DNA from: Devosia sp.
Lineage (GTDB): Bacteria; Pseudomonadota; Alphaproteobacteria; Rhizobiales; Devosiaceae
Assembly: GCF_017307495.1 (NCBI RefSeq)
Contig: NZ_JAFKHE010000030.1
Span: forward strand, 24,973-88,972
Reading direction: 5' to 3'
DNA length: 64,000 nucleotides
Of this stretch, positions 35,128-42,959 are shown one piece after another. A model generated the notes under the pieces. The model saw only the letters and a program-made list of their open reading frames with translations. It did no database searches and had not been told where the DNA came from. A program made the position numbers and the translations under genes. The first letter of the stretch is position 1; each line of letters begins with the position of its first letter.

Positions 35128-36092
35128 CTGACCAGAAAAACATCATCCGCAGCGTCGGTGCCTACCTGCCGGCGCGCGTCATGACCAATGACGACCTTGC
35201 CAAGCTCGTTGACACATCCGACGAGTGGATCCAGCAGCGCACTGGCATCAAGCAGCGCCATATCGCCGCCGAGGGCGAGAACACATCCGACCTCGCCGCC
35301 GCTGCCGGCCACAAGGCCCTGGAGAACGCCGGGCTGGAGATCGCCGACGTCGACCTGATCGTCGTGGCGACGACGACCCCCGACATGACCTTCCCCGCCA
35401 CTGCCGCCGTCGTGCAGCAGAAGCTGGGCATGCACCATGGCGCGGCATTCGACATCCAGGCGGTCTGCTCAGGCTTCGTCTATGCCGTCGCCACGGCCGA
35501 CTCCTACCTCAAGAACGGGCTCGCCAAGCGTGCCCTGGTGATCGGCGCCGAGACGGCGTCGCGCATCCTCGACTGGAACGACCGCACGACCTGCGTGCTG
35601 TTCGGTGATGGGGCGGGGGCGGTGATCATGGAGCCAGCCAAGCCCGGCGAAGACCGCGGCGTGCTCGCAACGGCGCTCCGCTCCGACGGACAGCACTGGA
35701 ACAAGCTCTATACCGATGGCGGTCCCAGTTCGACCCAATCGATGGGGCACATCCGCATGGAGGGGAAGGAAGTCTTCAAGCACGCTGTCGGCATGATCAC
35801 CGACGTGGTCTACAAGGTGCTCGAGGATACCGGCCACACCATCGATGACCTCGACTGGTTCGTGCCGCACCAGGCCAACAAGCGCATTATCGACGGCGCC
35901 GGCCAGAAGCTCGGCCTGCCACCCGAGAAGGTGGTCGTGACCGTCGACCGACACGCCAACACCTCGGCAGCCTCGGTGCCGCTGGCCCTGAATACGGCCG
36001 TGGCGGACGGTCGCATCAAGCGCGGCGACCTGGTGATGATCGAGGCCATGGGCGGCGGGTTCACGTGGGGCGCGTCGCTGATCCGGTGGTAG
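35124..36092 (+). CDS. fabH: beta-ketoacyl-ACP synthase III
   Basis: 322 residues from GTG at 35124. Starts fatty-acid synthesis by condensing acetyl-CoA with malonyl-ACP. Catalytic triad: Cys in DIQAVCSGFVYA, His in WFVPHQANKRII, Asn in HANTSAASVPLALN. plsX-fabH-ihfA-MerR is the standard alphaproteobacterial order. A 242-base non-coding gap with no clear feature separates it from ihfA. Confidence 0.97.
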   Translation: MTDQKNIIRSVGAYLPARVMTNDDLAKLVDTSDEWIQQRTGIKQRHIAAEGENTSDLAAAAGHKALENAGLEIADVDLIVVATTTPDMTFPATAAVVQQKLGMHHGAAFDIQAVCSGFVYAVATADSYLKNGLAKRALVIGAETASRILDWNDRTTCVLFGDGAGAVIMEPAKPGEDRGVLATALRSDGQHWNKLYTDGGPSSTQSMGHIRMEGKEVFKHAVGMITDVVYKVLEDTGHTIDDLDWFVPHQANKRIIDGAGQKLGLPPEKVVVTVDRHANTSAASVPLALNTAVADGRIKRGDLVMIEAMGGGFTWGASLIRW

Positions 36093-36334
36093 GGGGCTAG
36101 ATCCTCGCCCTTTCGAGCAGCTGGCCATGCGCGAGGGCCGATCCGGCCGCGTCGGTCAATGCGCTGCCCGACGCCCGGCGCGGATGGCGCGAACACGACG
36201 ACTTTGCAACCCCACTCCATTGATCTGCAAGCCAGATTGCCAGTCGCCCTCGCCCGCGTTAATCTTTCTTCACAAACCGTGGGTGGGGGCGCCCGGCGGG
36301 CTCGACACGACTGGCGAATAGCGGAGGGGCGGCA

Positions 36335-36646
36335 ATGACGCAGAAGACGGTCACGCGGGCGGATCTGGCGGAGGCGGTGTACGAGGCGGTGGGCCTGTCG
36401 CGAACCGAGTCGGCCGAACTGGTGGAGCGCGTTCTCGACCTTATCGGCGACGCCCTAGTGGCGGGCCAGAACGTCAAACTCAGCTCTTTCGGCTCGTTTC
36501 AGGTGCGCTCGAAGAACCAGCGCGTCGGCCGCAACCCCAAGACCGGCGAAGAGGTGCCGATCCTGCCGCGCCAGGTTCTGGTGTTCAAACCGTCCAACGT
36601 GTTGAAATCCAAGATCAACAAATCTATGGTCCGGTCTGGAAAATAA
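36335..36646 (+). CDS. ihfA: integration host factor alpha subunit
   Basis: 103 residues. HU/IHF fold: MTQKTVTRADLAEAVYEAVG ... VKLSSFGSFQVRSKNQRVGRNP KTGEEVPILPRQV, with the GRNPKTGE beta-arm that bends DNA. Acts with IHF-beta in replication, recombination and transcription. GGAGGGGCGG precedes the ATG. Confidence 0.96.
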   Translation: MTQKTVTRADLAEAVYEAVGLSRTESAELVERVLDLIGDALVAGQNVKLSSFGSFQVRSKNQRVGRNPKTGEEVPILPRQVLVFKPSNVLKSKINKSMVRSGK

Positions 36647-36672
36647 GACTCTTTCCGGACGGGTGAGTCCAT

Positions 36673-37209
36673 TTGGACAAGTCTCCAGACGCATTTCGCA
36701 CGATTTCAGAAGCAGCCGAGGAACTCGACCTGCCGCAGCATGTGCTGCGCTTCTGGGAGACGCGCTTTTCGACCATCAAGCCGCTGAAGCGCGGCGGCGG
36801 CCGGCGCTACTACCGGCCTGAGGACGTGTTGCTGCTCAAGGGCATCCGACACCTGCTCTACGACCAGGGCTTCACCATCAAGGGCGTGCAGCGCATCCTG
36901 AAGGACCAGGGCATCCGCTACGTGGTCGGCATCGGCGAAGGTCGGCCGGTCGAGTCGCTGCCGACCGCCGGCGATGCGGCCGACGAGGTGGATTTCGTCT
37001 CCGAAACCGCCGTGATGCCCGAGCCCGTGTCCGAAGCGGCGGATGCAGTTGAGGGACATGCGGCCGCCCCACGTGGCCTGAAGTTGCCCAGTTTCCGCCC
37101 AGCGCCCAAGCCGGCCGGGCTGTCTGCCGCGGATCGGGACAAGCTGTCGGACGTGCTGCGCGAACTGCTCGACTGCAAGCGGATGCTGGAGCGGGCGCGC
37201 GAAGGATAG
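36673..37209 (+). CDS. MerR-family transcriptional regulator
   Basis: 178 residues from TTG at 36673; the family in Rhizobiales starts MDKSPDAFRTISE, which supports this odd start. N-terminal MerR winged helix (about 8-75, LDLPQHVLRFWETRFSTIKP, RRYYRPEDV). The C-terminal part is Ala/Pro-rich and ends in a helix (DKLSDVLRELLDCKRMLERA). No metal-binding Cys set, so not a classical metal sensor. Follows ihfA by 26 bases in the conserved order. Targets unknown. Confidence 0.9.
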   Translation: MDKSPDAFRTISEAAEELDLPQHVLRFWETRFSTIKPLKRGGGRRYYRPEDVLLLKGIRHLLYDQGFTIKGVQRILKDQGIRYVVGIGEGRPVESLPTAGDAADEVDFVSETAVMPEPVSEAADAVEGHAAAPRGLKLPSFRPAPKPAGLSAADRDKLSDVLRELLDCKRMLERAREG

Positions 37210-37216
37210 GCCCAGT

Positions 37217-37690
37217 ATGTCCAGGTCCACGGCGGCAACGCTGGCGCTGGCCAAGGCCGGCATCGCCTTCAGCGCTTTCCCCTATGACTATGATCCGGAT
37301 GCGCCGCGCATCGGCCTCCAGGCCGCCGAGGCCCTCGGCCGGTCCCCCGATCAGGTGTTCAAGACGCTGATGGCCGAGGTGGACGGCAAGCCCGTGTGCG
37401 TCGTCGTACCGTCGGACCGCGAGGTGAGCATGAAGAAGCTCGCCGCGACGTTCGGCGGCAAGTCCGCCCAGATGATGAAGCCCGCCGACGCCGAGCGGCT
37501 GACCGGTTTTAGGGTTGGGGGCATCAGCCCGTTCGGGCAGCGCAGGACGGTGCCGACGGCGATGGACGAGACCGCCGAGCTGTTCGACGAGGTGTTGATC
37601 AACGGCGGGCAGCGCGGCCTGCTGGTTGGTCTCAAGCCGGCTGATGCCGCGCGGGCAGCGCAGATGCGGCTCGTGGATCTCGTCGCCTAG
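37217..37690 (+). CDS. ybaK: Cys-tRNA(Pro)/Cys-tRNA(Cys) deacylase YbaK
   Basis: 157 residues. YbaK hydrolyses Cys-tRNA(Pro), the product of prolyl-tRNA synthetase error. Conserved Lys and GGISPFG-type loop: VFKTLMAEVDGKPVCVVVPS, KKLAATFGGKSAQMMKPADA, GGISPFGQRRTVPTAMDE. Starts 8 bases after the MerR gene. A tRNA-Pro(GGG) gene begins 71 bases downstream on the same strand, so the editing enzyme and its substrate may share a transcript. Confidence 0.94.
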   Translation: MSRSTAATLALAKAGIAFSAFPYDYDPDAPRIGLQAAEALGRSPDQVFKTLMAEVDGKPVCVVVPSDREVSMKKLAATFGGKSAQMMKPADAERLTGFRVGGISPFGQRRTVPTAMDETAELFDEVLINGGQRGLLVGLKPADAARAAQMRLVDLVA

Positions 37691-37760
37691 ATCCGTCCCG
37701 TTTTCTCGCCAACCGGAGGGTTGCCTTGGGGCGAGCTTGCGACTAGATAGTGCGCCAAGT

Positions 37761-37837
37761 CGGGGTGTAGCGCAGCCTGGTAGCGCATTTGTCTGGGGGA
37801 CAAAGGGTCGTCGGTTCAAATCCGGCCACTCCGACCA
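37761..37837 (+). tRNA. tRNA-Pro (GGG anticodon)
   Basis: 77 bases including encoded CCA. Acceptor stem CGGGGTG/CACTCCG; D stem GCGC/GCGC; anticodon stem TTTGT/ACAAA with loop CTGGGGG (anticodon GGG); T arm GTCGG-TTCAAAT-CCGGC. The C1-G72 acceptor pair is typical of bacterial tRNA-Pro. No integrase or att-like duplication seen downstream. Confidence 0.96.
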
Positions 37838-37865
37838 TTCTTTCCGAGCCTTAGAGGACAGTCGA

Positions 37866-38840
37866 TTGGATAGTGCGCCCAGCAATCCAATGGCTGATGT
37901 GCTGCCGCTGGTGCGCGAGAATCTCGCGCGCTGGCCGGCTGCGGCCGGCGGCACCCCGGTGCTGATCAATCTCTCCGAGAACCACACTTTCCGCGTCGAT
38001 GGCGATGGTGGCGTGCGACATGTGCTGCGGCTGAATCGGCCGCACTACCAGTCGCGGGGCGCCATCGGGAGCGAGCTGGCCTGGCTCGAGGCGATCACCG
38101 ACGACACCGACATCCCGGTGCCACGGCCGATTCCCGGGGCGGACGGGGACATCGTGCAGGAGGTGGCGCCGGATCGCTACGCCGCCCTGTTCGCTTTCGA
38201 ACCGGGTGTCGAGCCGCAGCCGGACGCAGACCTGGCGCCGCTGTTCGCGACCCTGGGGCGCTACGCCGCGACGCTGCACAACCATGTTGCCACATGGACG
38301 CAACCGGAAAAGTTCGTGCGCCCTATCTGGGACGCAGCCGGTATCCTCGATCCCGCCGGCCCCTGGGGCGATTGGCGCGCGGCGCCGCATGTCGAGGGCG
38401 AGACCCTGGAGACGCTGAGCACGCTTGATTCTGCCTTGCGGGCCGACCTGCGGGCCTATGGCACGGATATCGACCGTTTCGGCCTGATCCATGCTGACAT
38501 GCGGCTGGCCAACCTGCTGATCGATGGCGACCAGACGATCCTGCTCGATTTCGACGACTGCGGGCACGGCTGGTTCCTCTACGACCTCGCGGCCAGCCTC
38601 TCGTTCATCGAGACCTCGCCGCAGGTGCCGGCGCTGATCCGCGCCTGGCTCGGCGCCTATCTCGAGGTCCGGCCGCTCAGGGCCGAGGACCTGCGCATGA
38701 TCGATGCGATGATTCTGCTGCGCCGCATGGCGTTGCTGGCCTGGATCGGATCGCACGGGGAAACCGACCTGGCGCAGTCCCATGCGGACCGTTTCGCGCT
38801 GGACACGGCGGCGCTGGCGCGGAAGTATCTTGCCCGCTGA
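37866..38840 (+). CDS. aminoglycoside-phosphotransferase-family kinase
   Basis: 324 residues from TTG at 37866, which has AGAGGA 7 bases upstream; ATG at 37890 is a possible shorter start without such a site. APH/choline-kinase fold: the Brenner motif reads LIHADMRLANLLIDGDQTIL with LDFDDCGHGW after it. N-lobe LVRENLARWP ... FRVDGDGGVRHVLRLNRP. Such proteins phosphorylate small metabolites (homoserine kinase II, choline or aminoglycosides). Substrate unknown. Adjacent to a metallophosphoesterase, 35 bases downstream, suggesting co-transcription. Confidence 0.87.
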   Translation: MDSAPSNPMADVLPLVRENLARWPAAAGGTPVLINLSENHTFRVDGDGGVRHVLRLNRPHYQSRGAIGSELAWLEAITDDTDIPVPRPIPGADGDIVQEVAPDRYAALFAFEPGVEPQPDADLAPLFATLGRYAATLHNHVATWTQPEKFVRPIWDAAGILDPAGPWGDWRAAPHVEGETLETLSTLDSALRADLRAYGTDIDRFGLIHADMRLANLLIDGDQTILLDFDDCGHGWFLYDLAASLSFIETSPQVPALIRAWLGAYLEVRPLRAEDLRMIDAMILLRRMALLAWIGSHGETDLAQSHADRFALDTAALARKYLAR

Positions 38841-38875
38841 CCCGCGGGTCGGCTGACCCTCGGGCATGGGCCGCA

Positions 38876-39646
38876 ATGCAGATCCTCGCCGTCGCCGACC
38901 TGCACTACAACCTGCCGCAGTTCGACTGGCTGCTGCAGGTCGCGCCGCGCTACGACCTCGTCATCATCGCCGGCGACCTGCTCGATGGCGCGTCCTTCGT
39001 CACCGCAAGTGCGCAGATGGTGGTGGTGCTCAAGTACCTCGAACGGCTGCGCGAGGTGGCACCGCTGATGGTCTGCTCGGGCAACCATGACCTGAACCAT
39101 GCCTATTCGACCGGCGAGCGCTACTCGCGCTGGGTGCCGTACGCGCGTTCGGCGACCGCCCATGCCGACAACGATTCGCTCGAGATGGACGGCGTCACCT
39201 TCACCATCTGCCCGTGGTGGGACGGCGAGATCGCGAAGAAGGCCATCGACCGGCAGCTGACGGCTGCGGCGGCGAAGCGGGCAGGGCGCTGGATCTGGGT
39301 GTATCACGCGCCGCCGTCGGACACGCCGGTGGCCTGGTCGGGGCAGCGCCATTTCGGCGATGCCGAGCTTTCCGCCTGGATCGCCCGGCATCAGCCCAGC
39401 CTGGTATTCGGCGGCCATGTACACGAGGCGCCGTTCGTGCGTGGCGGTTCGTGGGCCTCGAGGATCGGCAGCACCTGGGTGTTCAACCCGGGCAAGCAGA
39501 TCGGCGACGTTCCGACCCATATCGTCGTCGATACGGAGCGTGAGGCGGCCGCCTGGTTCTCGTTCGAGGGCGCGGGGGTGCTGGACTTTGCAGCGGATGC
39601 GCCAGCCGAGATGTACGAGATGCCAGACTGGGTGCCGGCCGCCTAG
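38876..39646 (+). CDS. calcineurin-like metallophosphoesterase
   Basis: 256 residues. Two-metal phosphoesterase with the five classic blocks: D-L-H (AVADLHYN), GDLLDG, GNHDLNH, a lone H (VYHAPPS) and GGHVH. Cytoplasmic, no signal peptide. Substrate cannot be deduced. Downstream of the APH-type kinase. Converges with the cyclic-nucleotide-binding protein, with one base between stops. Confidence 0.92.
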   Translation: MQILAVADLHYNLPQFDWLLQVAPRYDLVIIAGDLLDGASFVTASAQMVVVLKYLERLREVAPLMVCSGNHDLNHAYSTGERYSRWVPYARSATAHADNDSLEMDGVTFTICPWWDGEIAKKAIDRQLTAAAAKRAGRWIWVYHAPPSDTPVAWSGQRHFGDAELSAWIARHQPSLVFGGHVHEAPFVRGGSWASRIGSTWVFNPGKQIGDVPTHIVVDTEREAAAWFSFEGAGVLDFAADAPAEMYEMPDWVPAA

Positions 39647-39647
39647 C

Positions 39648-40187
39648 TCAGAGCCGGGGGTCGGACTTGAGCGCCGAGCCGGTCGGCGCCGCGCTCTGCT
39701 GCTGGTTGACCAGCGCTTCGAGCACTTCGTCGACCATGCCCAGGTGGTCCGTCCGGTCGGCGAACTGATGCTTGATGTCGGCCAGGTAGGTCGTGGCGTC
39801 GATCAGCCGGCGCGCGAGGATGCGGGCGACGTGGAACACGATCCCCAGCCGCAGCTGCAGGAAGCTCTCCGCATCCTCGATGCGGTGGACGACGGAGGGC
39901 TCGATCGCCCGCACCGTGGCGCTGTGGGCGCTGCCGAGCAGGGCCGAGATCTCTCCGAACACGGCGCCGGGCTCATCCACCAGCGAGACGCGAACGTCGC
40001 CCCGCAGGACTTCGACCGCACCCTCGACGAGGATGTAGAGCACGCCGCTCGCCGGACCTTCCGTGATCAGGATGTCGCCGGTGTCGTAGCGAAGCTTTGG
40101 GAGATCCTCGGTAAACGCGAGGACGGCCTGCATCGAGGTCTGTTGCGGTTCCATCGGCACCCTCGCCACCATATCCGGTAGCGACAT
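39648..40187 (-). CDS. cyclic-nucleotide-binding-domain protein without DNA-binding domain
   Basis: 179 residues; starts at 40187, 40172 or 40154 are possible. A cNMP-binding beta barrel covers about residues 15-120 (KLRYDTGDILITEGPASGVL, GAVFGEISALLG). The usual ligand motif is FGE...RxA; here the Glu is kept but the phosphate-binding Arg reads His (SAHSATVRA), so cAMP binding may be altered. The C-terminal 60 residues are helical with no HTH. Hence a sensor or localisation module, not a Crp-like regulator. Upstream is the polysaccharide-export lipoprotein on the same strand. Confidence 0.82.
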   Translation of the reverse strand: MSLPDMVARVPMEPQQTSMQAVLAFTEDLPKLRYDTGDILITEGPASGVLYILVEGAVEVLRGDVRVSLVDEPGAVFGEISALLGSAHSATVRAIEPSVVHRIEDAESFLQLRLGIVFHVARILARRLIDATTYLADIKHQFADRTDHLGMVDEVLEALVNQQQSAAPTGSALKSDPRL

Positions 40188-40226
40188 TGGCGCAAGCAGA
40201 CCGCGACGCCAAGCCCCGATGCGCCC

Positions 40227-40787
40227 CTAAAGCCCACGCTCTGAGACGACGATGATGTCGCCCGGATAGACGGGGAAGTCGAGGTTGACGAGGCCCTTGA
40301 CCATCTGGTCGCCCTGCCGGCGGTAGATTGCGGCACGCGTCCGGTCGGCCGACTCGGCGTAGCCGCCCGCCGTGCTGATCGCGGCGCGCACGGTCATGCC
40401 GTAGACATAGGGGAACTGACCACCATTCTTGATCGCTCCCTGGATGAAGAACGGCCGGTAAGTGTCGATCTCGACAGCAACACTTGGTTCCCGGATGTAA
40501 CCGGCGGCAAGTGCCGCGGTAATGGCTGCGGCAGCCTGCTGGGTCGTCCTGCCGCGCACCTTGACCGCCCCGACCAGCGGGATCGCCAGCGCCCCGCCGT
40601 CATCGACGCGATAGCTCTTGGTCAGCTCGGCCTCGCCATAGACGCTGACCCGCACCACGTCGCCGGTATCGAGCGCGTAGGGGCCCTTGACCTCGACGAG
40701 GTAGCTGGCCGGGGCGCCATTGGTGGCGCAGGCCGCGAGCGGAACGAGAAGCAGCAGTAGGAGGAGACGCAGCCAGCGCATGGCCAT
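40227..40787 (-). CDS. polysaccharide-export outer-membrane lipoprotein (Wza/GumB-like)
   Basis: 186 residues; signal peptide with lipobox LAAC (Cys about 20). Poly_export domain (about 35-110, YALDTGDVVRVSVYGEAEL) followed by one SLBB-like unit (FFIQGAIKNGGQFPYVYGMT). Full-length Wza has more domains; this short form resembles GumB/ExoF-type channels of exopolysaccharide export. Divergent, across 150 bases, from the GumC/Wzc-like co-polymerase at 40938, its expected partner. Confidence 0.9.
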   Translation of the reverse strand: MAMRWLRLLLLLLLVPLAACATNGAPASYLVEVKGPYALDTGDVVRVSVYGEAELTKSYRVDDGGALAIPLVGAVKVRGRTTQQAAAAITAALAAGYIREPSVAVEIDTYRPFFIQGAIKNGGQFPYVYGMTVRAAISTAGGYAESADRTRAAIYRRQGDQMVKGLVNLDFPVYPGDIIVVSERGL

Positions 40788-40937
40788 TCCCGGAGAGTCT
40801 GATCAGGCTCCCAGTGTCGGGGCGGCATGGTTAACATTCCGCTTAAAAGGCGAGGACCGATTTGCATTCTGCGCCAAGGCTTAACCGAATGCTTACCACG
40901 CGGGCGCATAGGCTGGGGCACATGGAGAAGATCGCCT

Positions 40938-42953
40938 GTGAGTCCCGACGACGAGCGCGAACAGCCGCGGGTGGCTATCGGAACGGTGCACGCCGTCGTG
41001 CCGTCGCGCTGGCTGCGCATCCTGCTTGTTACCGTGCTTGCGATCGTGGCCACTGCGGCCGTGCTGGCCTTCGTGCCGCGCACATATGAGTCGACCGCGC
41101 GGCTGATGCTCGAGGCCGGTTCCGACGACGCCGCAGCGACGAGCGCCCGCGTCGAAAGCCAGGTCGAGTTGCTCACATCACGGGACCTGCTCCTGCGGGT
41201 AGTGGATCTGCAGAACCTGCGGTCGGTGCCTGAGTTCTCGAGCGTCGGCTTCTCGCCCTTGTCAGCGCTTATGCGGCTGATCGGGCAGGGTGCAGCGACG
41301 CGCAATCTCGACGACGTGGTGATCGCCAACCTTGCGGGCCGCATGAGCGTCGGGCGCGAGCGTGAGTCGTCGGTGGTTTCCGTCACGGTGCACGCCGGCG
41401 ATGCCGAACTGGCAGCCAGCATCGCCAATGCTGTCGCGAGGGCACATGTCGAGGGCTGGGCGGCGCGGCAGGCATCGGAGCAGGCTGGCGCCACGACGCG
41501 ACTCAACCAGGAGATCGAGAGCCTGCGTGCCAGGGTGAGCGCCGCCGATGCTGCCGTTGCCAGATACAAGCTCGAGAACGGCCTCTCCGACACCCCGGTC
41601 GCCCTGCCGCCAACTGACGCCCTGTCAGGTGCAGCAGCTCAGATCGCCGAGGCGCAGCAGCGCAAGGCCAGCGCCAGTTCGCGCGCCGAGGTGATCCGCG
41701 GGCTGCTTGCCTCGGGCAAACCGCTCGACGGCGTTCCCGATGTCCGCGAGTCGGCTGTGATCGGCGTGCTGCTGCAGTCCAAGGCCAGCCTCGAGGCCGA
41801 ACTGACGCAGAAGCAGACCACGCTGTTGCCCAACCATCCGACCATCAAGGCACTGAAGTCGCAGATCAACCAGCTCAACGGCTCGATCTCGGAGGAAGCG
41901 GCGAGGATCGCCGAATCGCTGGAGGCCGAGGCCACGGTCGCCGCCGATCGGGAGCAGCGTTTGCGCCAACAGGCGGCAAGTGACAAGGCAACCGGGGACG
42001 GTGCCGCACAGACCGCCGTCAACCTCGAGAGCCTCGAGCGGGATGCGAGGACCCAGCACGATCTGCTCGACAGCTACCTTGCCAAGTATGCCGACCTGTC
42101 CAACGATGCCGGTAGCGGCCGACAGGACATCCGCGTCATCAGCGATGCGACGCCGGCCTTCGAGCCGTCCTCGCCAAAGTATCTGCTGATCATGGGGGCC
42201 GTCGGGTTTGGCGTGCTGGCGCTGCAGGTCGCGGCCGTGCTGCTCGGGCGGGCGGCGGCACCACTGAGCCGCGATTCCGACCATGACCAGCAGGAACTGG
42301 CGGCCTTCGTCGCCGAGCCCGAGGTCACGGGCGAGGGCGACGATACCGACGACCTTCTGGAGCGTGCGATCGGGCAGGCGATCTCGAGCGCCGGGACGCC
42401 CCGATCGTCCATCGAGAGCGCGTTGCCGGACCTGATCCGCGCCCTGGACGATCAGGGGATCGTCCTGCTGGTGAGCGTGGGCGAGGGCGAGGGGGTGGTG
42501 CAGGTCGTCGAGCGGTTGCTCGAGGACGCGCTCATGGCCCAGTTCAGCGCCGTGATCATCGACGCTGCGAGCGGCATCACGTCGGACGTCGCGGGACTTA
42601 CCGACCTGGCGGCGGGCATATGCGACTACGGTGCTGCGGTGCAGCGCATCGACGACAACCTGGCCGAGGTGCGCTGGGGCAGGGTGCCCACTCTCGACCG
42701 GCGTTCAACGCGTCCGCTCACCATGGCCGAGGCGCTGGCCGATCTCTACCATCTGGTGGTCGTCGACACCGGGCGCGCCGGCATGACGACGAGCCTGCCG
42801 CTCTTCGCCGGGTTGCCGGCGGCGGTGGTGCTGGTGGCGAACGGCGATGCGGACCCGATGGCCATCGCCAATGCCGAGCGGGATGTTGCCGCGCTTGGCT
42901 TTGCGGCCTGCCGTGTCGTAGATCTCGCCGAGGCGCGGGCAGAGGTAGCGTAG
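40938..42953 (+). CDS. GumC/Wzc-like polysaccharide co-polymerase with degenerate kinase-like domain
   Basis: 671 residues from GTG at 40938 (GGAG about 10 bases upstream). Membrane helices about residues 25-45 and 410-435 flank a periplasmic Wzz domain (VLAFVPRTYESTARLMLEAG) with long coiled coil (about 190-390) and the GNVR-like PNHPTIKALKSQINQL. The cytoplasmic part (about 450-671) has the layout of a bacterial tyrosine-kinase ATPase, but the P-loop reads SVGEGEGVV with no Lys or Thr/Ser, and there is no Tyr cluster at the end. It should control chain length and export but not kinase signalling. Directly followed (6 bases) by a degenerate deacetylase. Confidence 0.88.
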   Translation: MSPDDEREQPRVAIGTVHAVVPSRWLRILLVTVLAIVATAAVLAFVPRTYESTARLMLEAGSDDAAATSARVESQVELLTSRDLLLRVVDLQNLRSVPEFSSVGFSPLSALMRLIGQGAATRNLDDVVIANLAGRMSVGRERESSVVSVTVHAGDAELAASIANAVARAHVEGWAARQASEQAGATTRLNQEIESLRARVSAADAAVARYKLENGLSDTPVALPPTDALSGAAAQIAEAQQRKASASSRAEVIRGLLASGKPLDGVPDVRESAVIGVLLQSKASLEAELTQKQTTLLPNHPTIKALKSQINQLNGSISEEAARIAESLEAEATVAADREQRLRQQAASDKATGDGAAQTAVNLESLERDARTQHDLLDSYLAKYADLSNDAGSGRQDIRVISDATPAFEPSSPKYLLIMGAVGFGVLALQVAAVLLGRAAAPLSRDSDHDQQELAAFVAEPEVTGEGDDTDDLLERAIGQAISSAGTPRSSIESALPDLIRALDDQGIVLLVSVGEGEGVVQVVERLLEDALMAQFSAVIIDAASGITSDVAGLTDLAAGICDYGAAVQRIDDNLAEVRWGRVPTLDRRSTRPLTMAEALADLYHLVVVDTGRAGMTTSLPLFAGLPAAVVLVANGDADPMAIANAERDVAALGFAACRVVDLAEARAEVA

Positions 42954-42959
42954 GCCGGG

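Noticed and set aside
36093..36334. A 64-residue open frame between fabH and ihfA
   Set aside because: Arg/Pro-rich, with no recognisable pattern; treated as non-coding.
37838..38000. Integrase target site at tRNA-Pro
   Set aside because: No second copy of the tRNA 3' end, no integrase and no composition change downstream.
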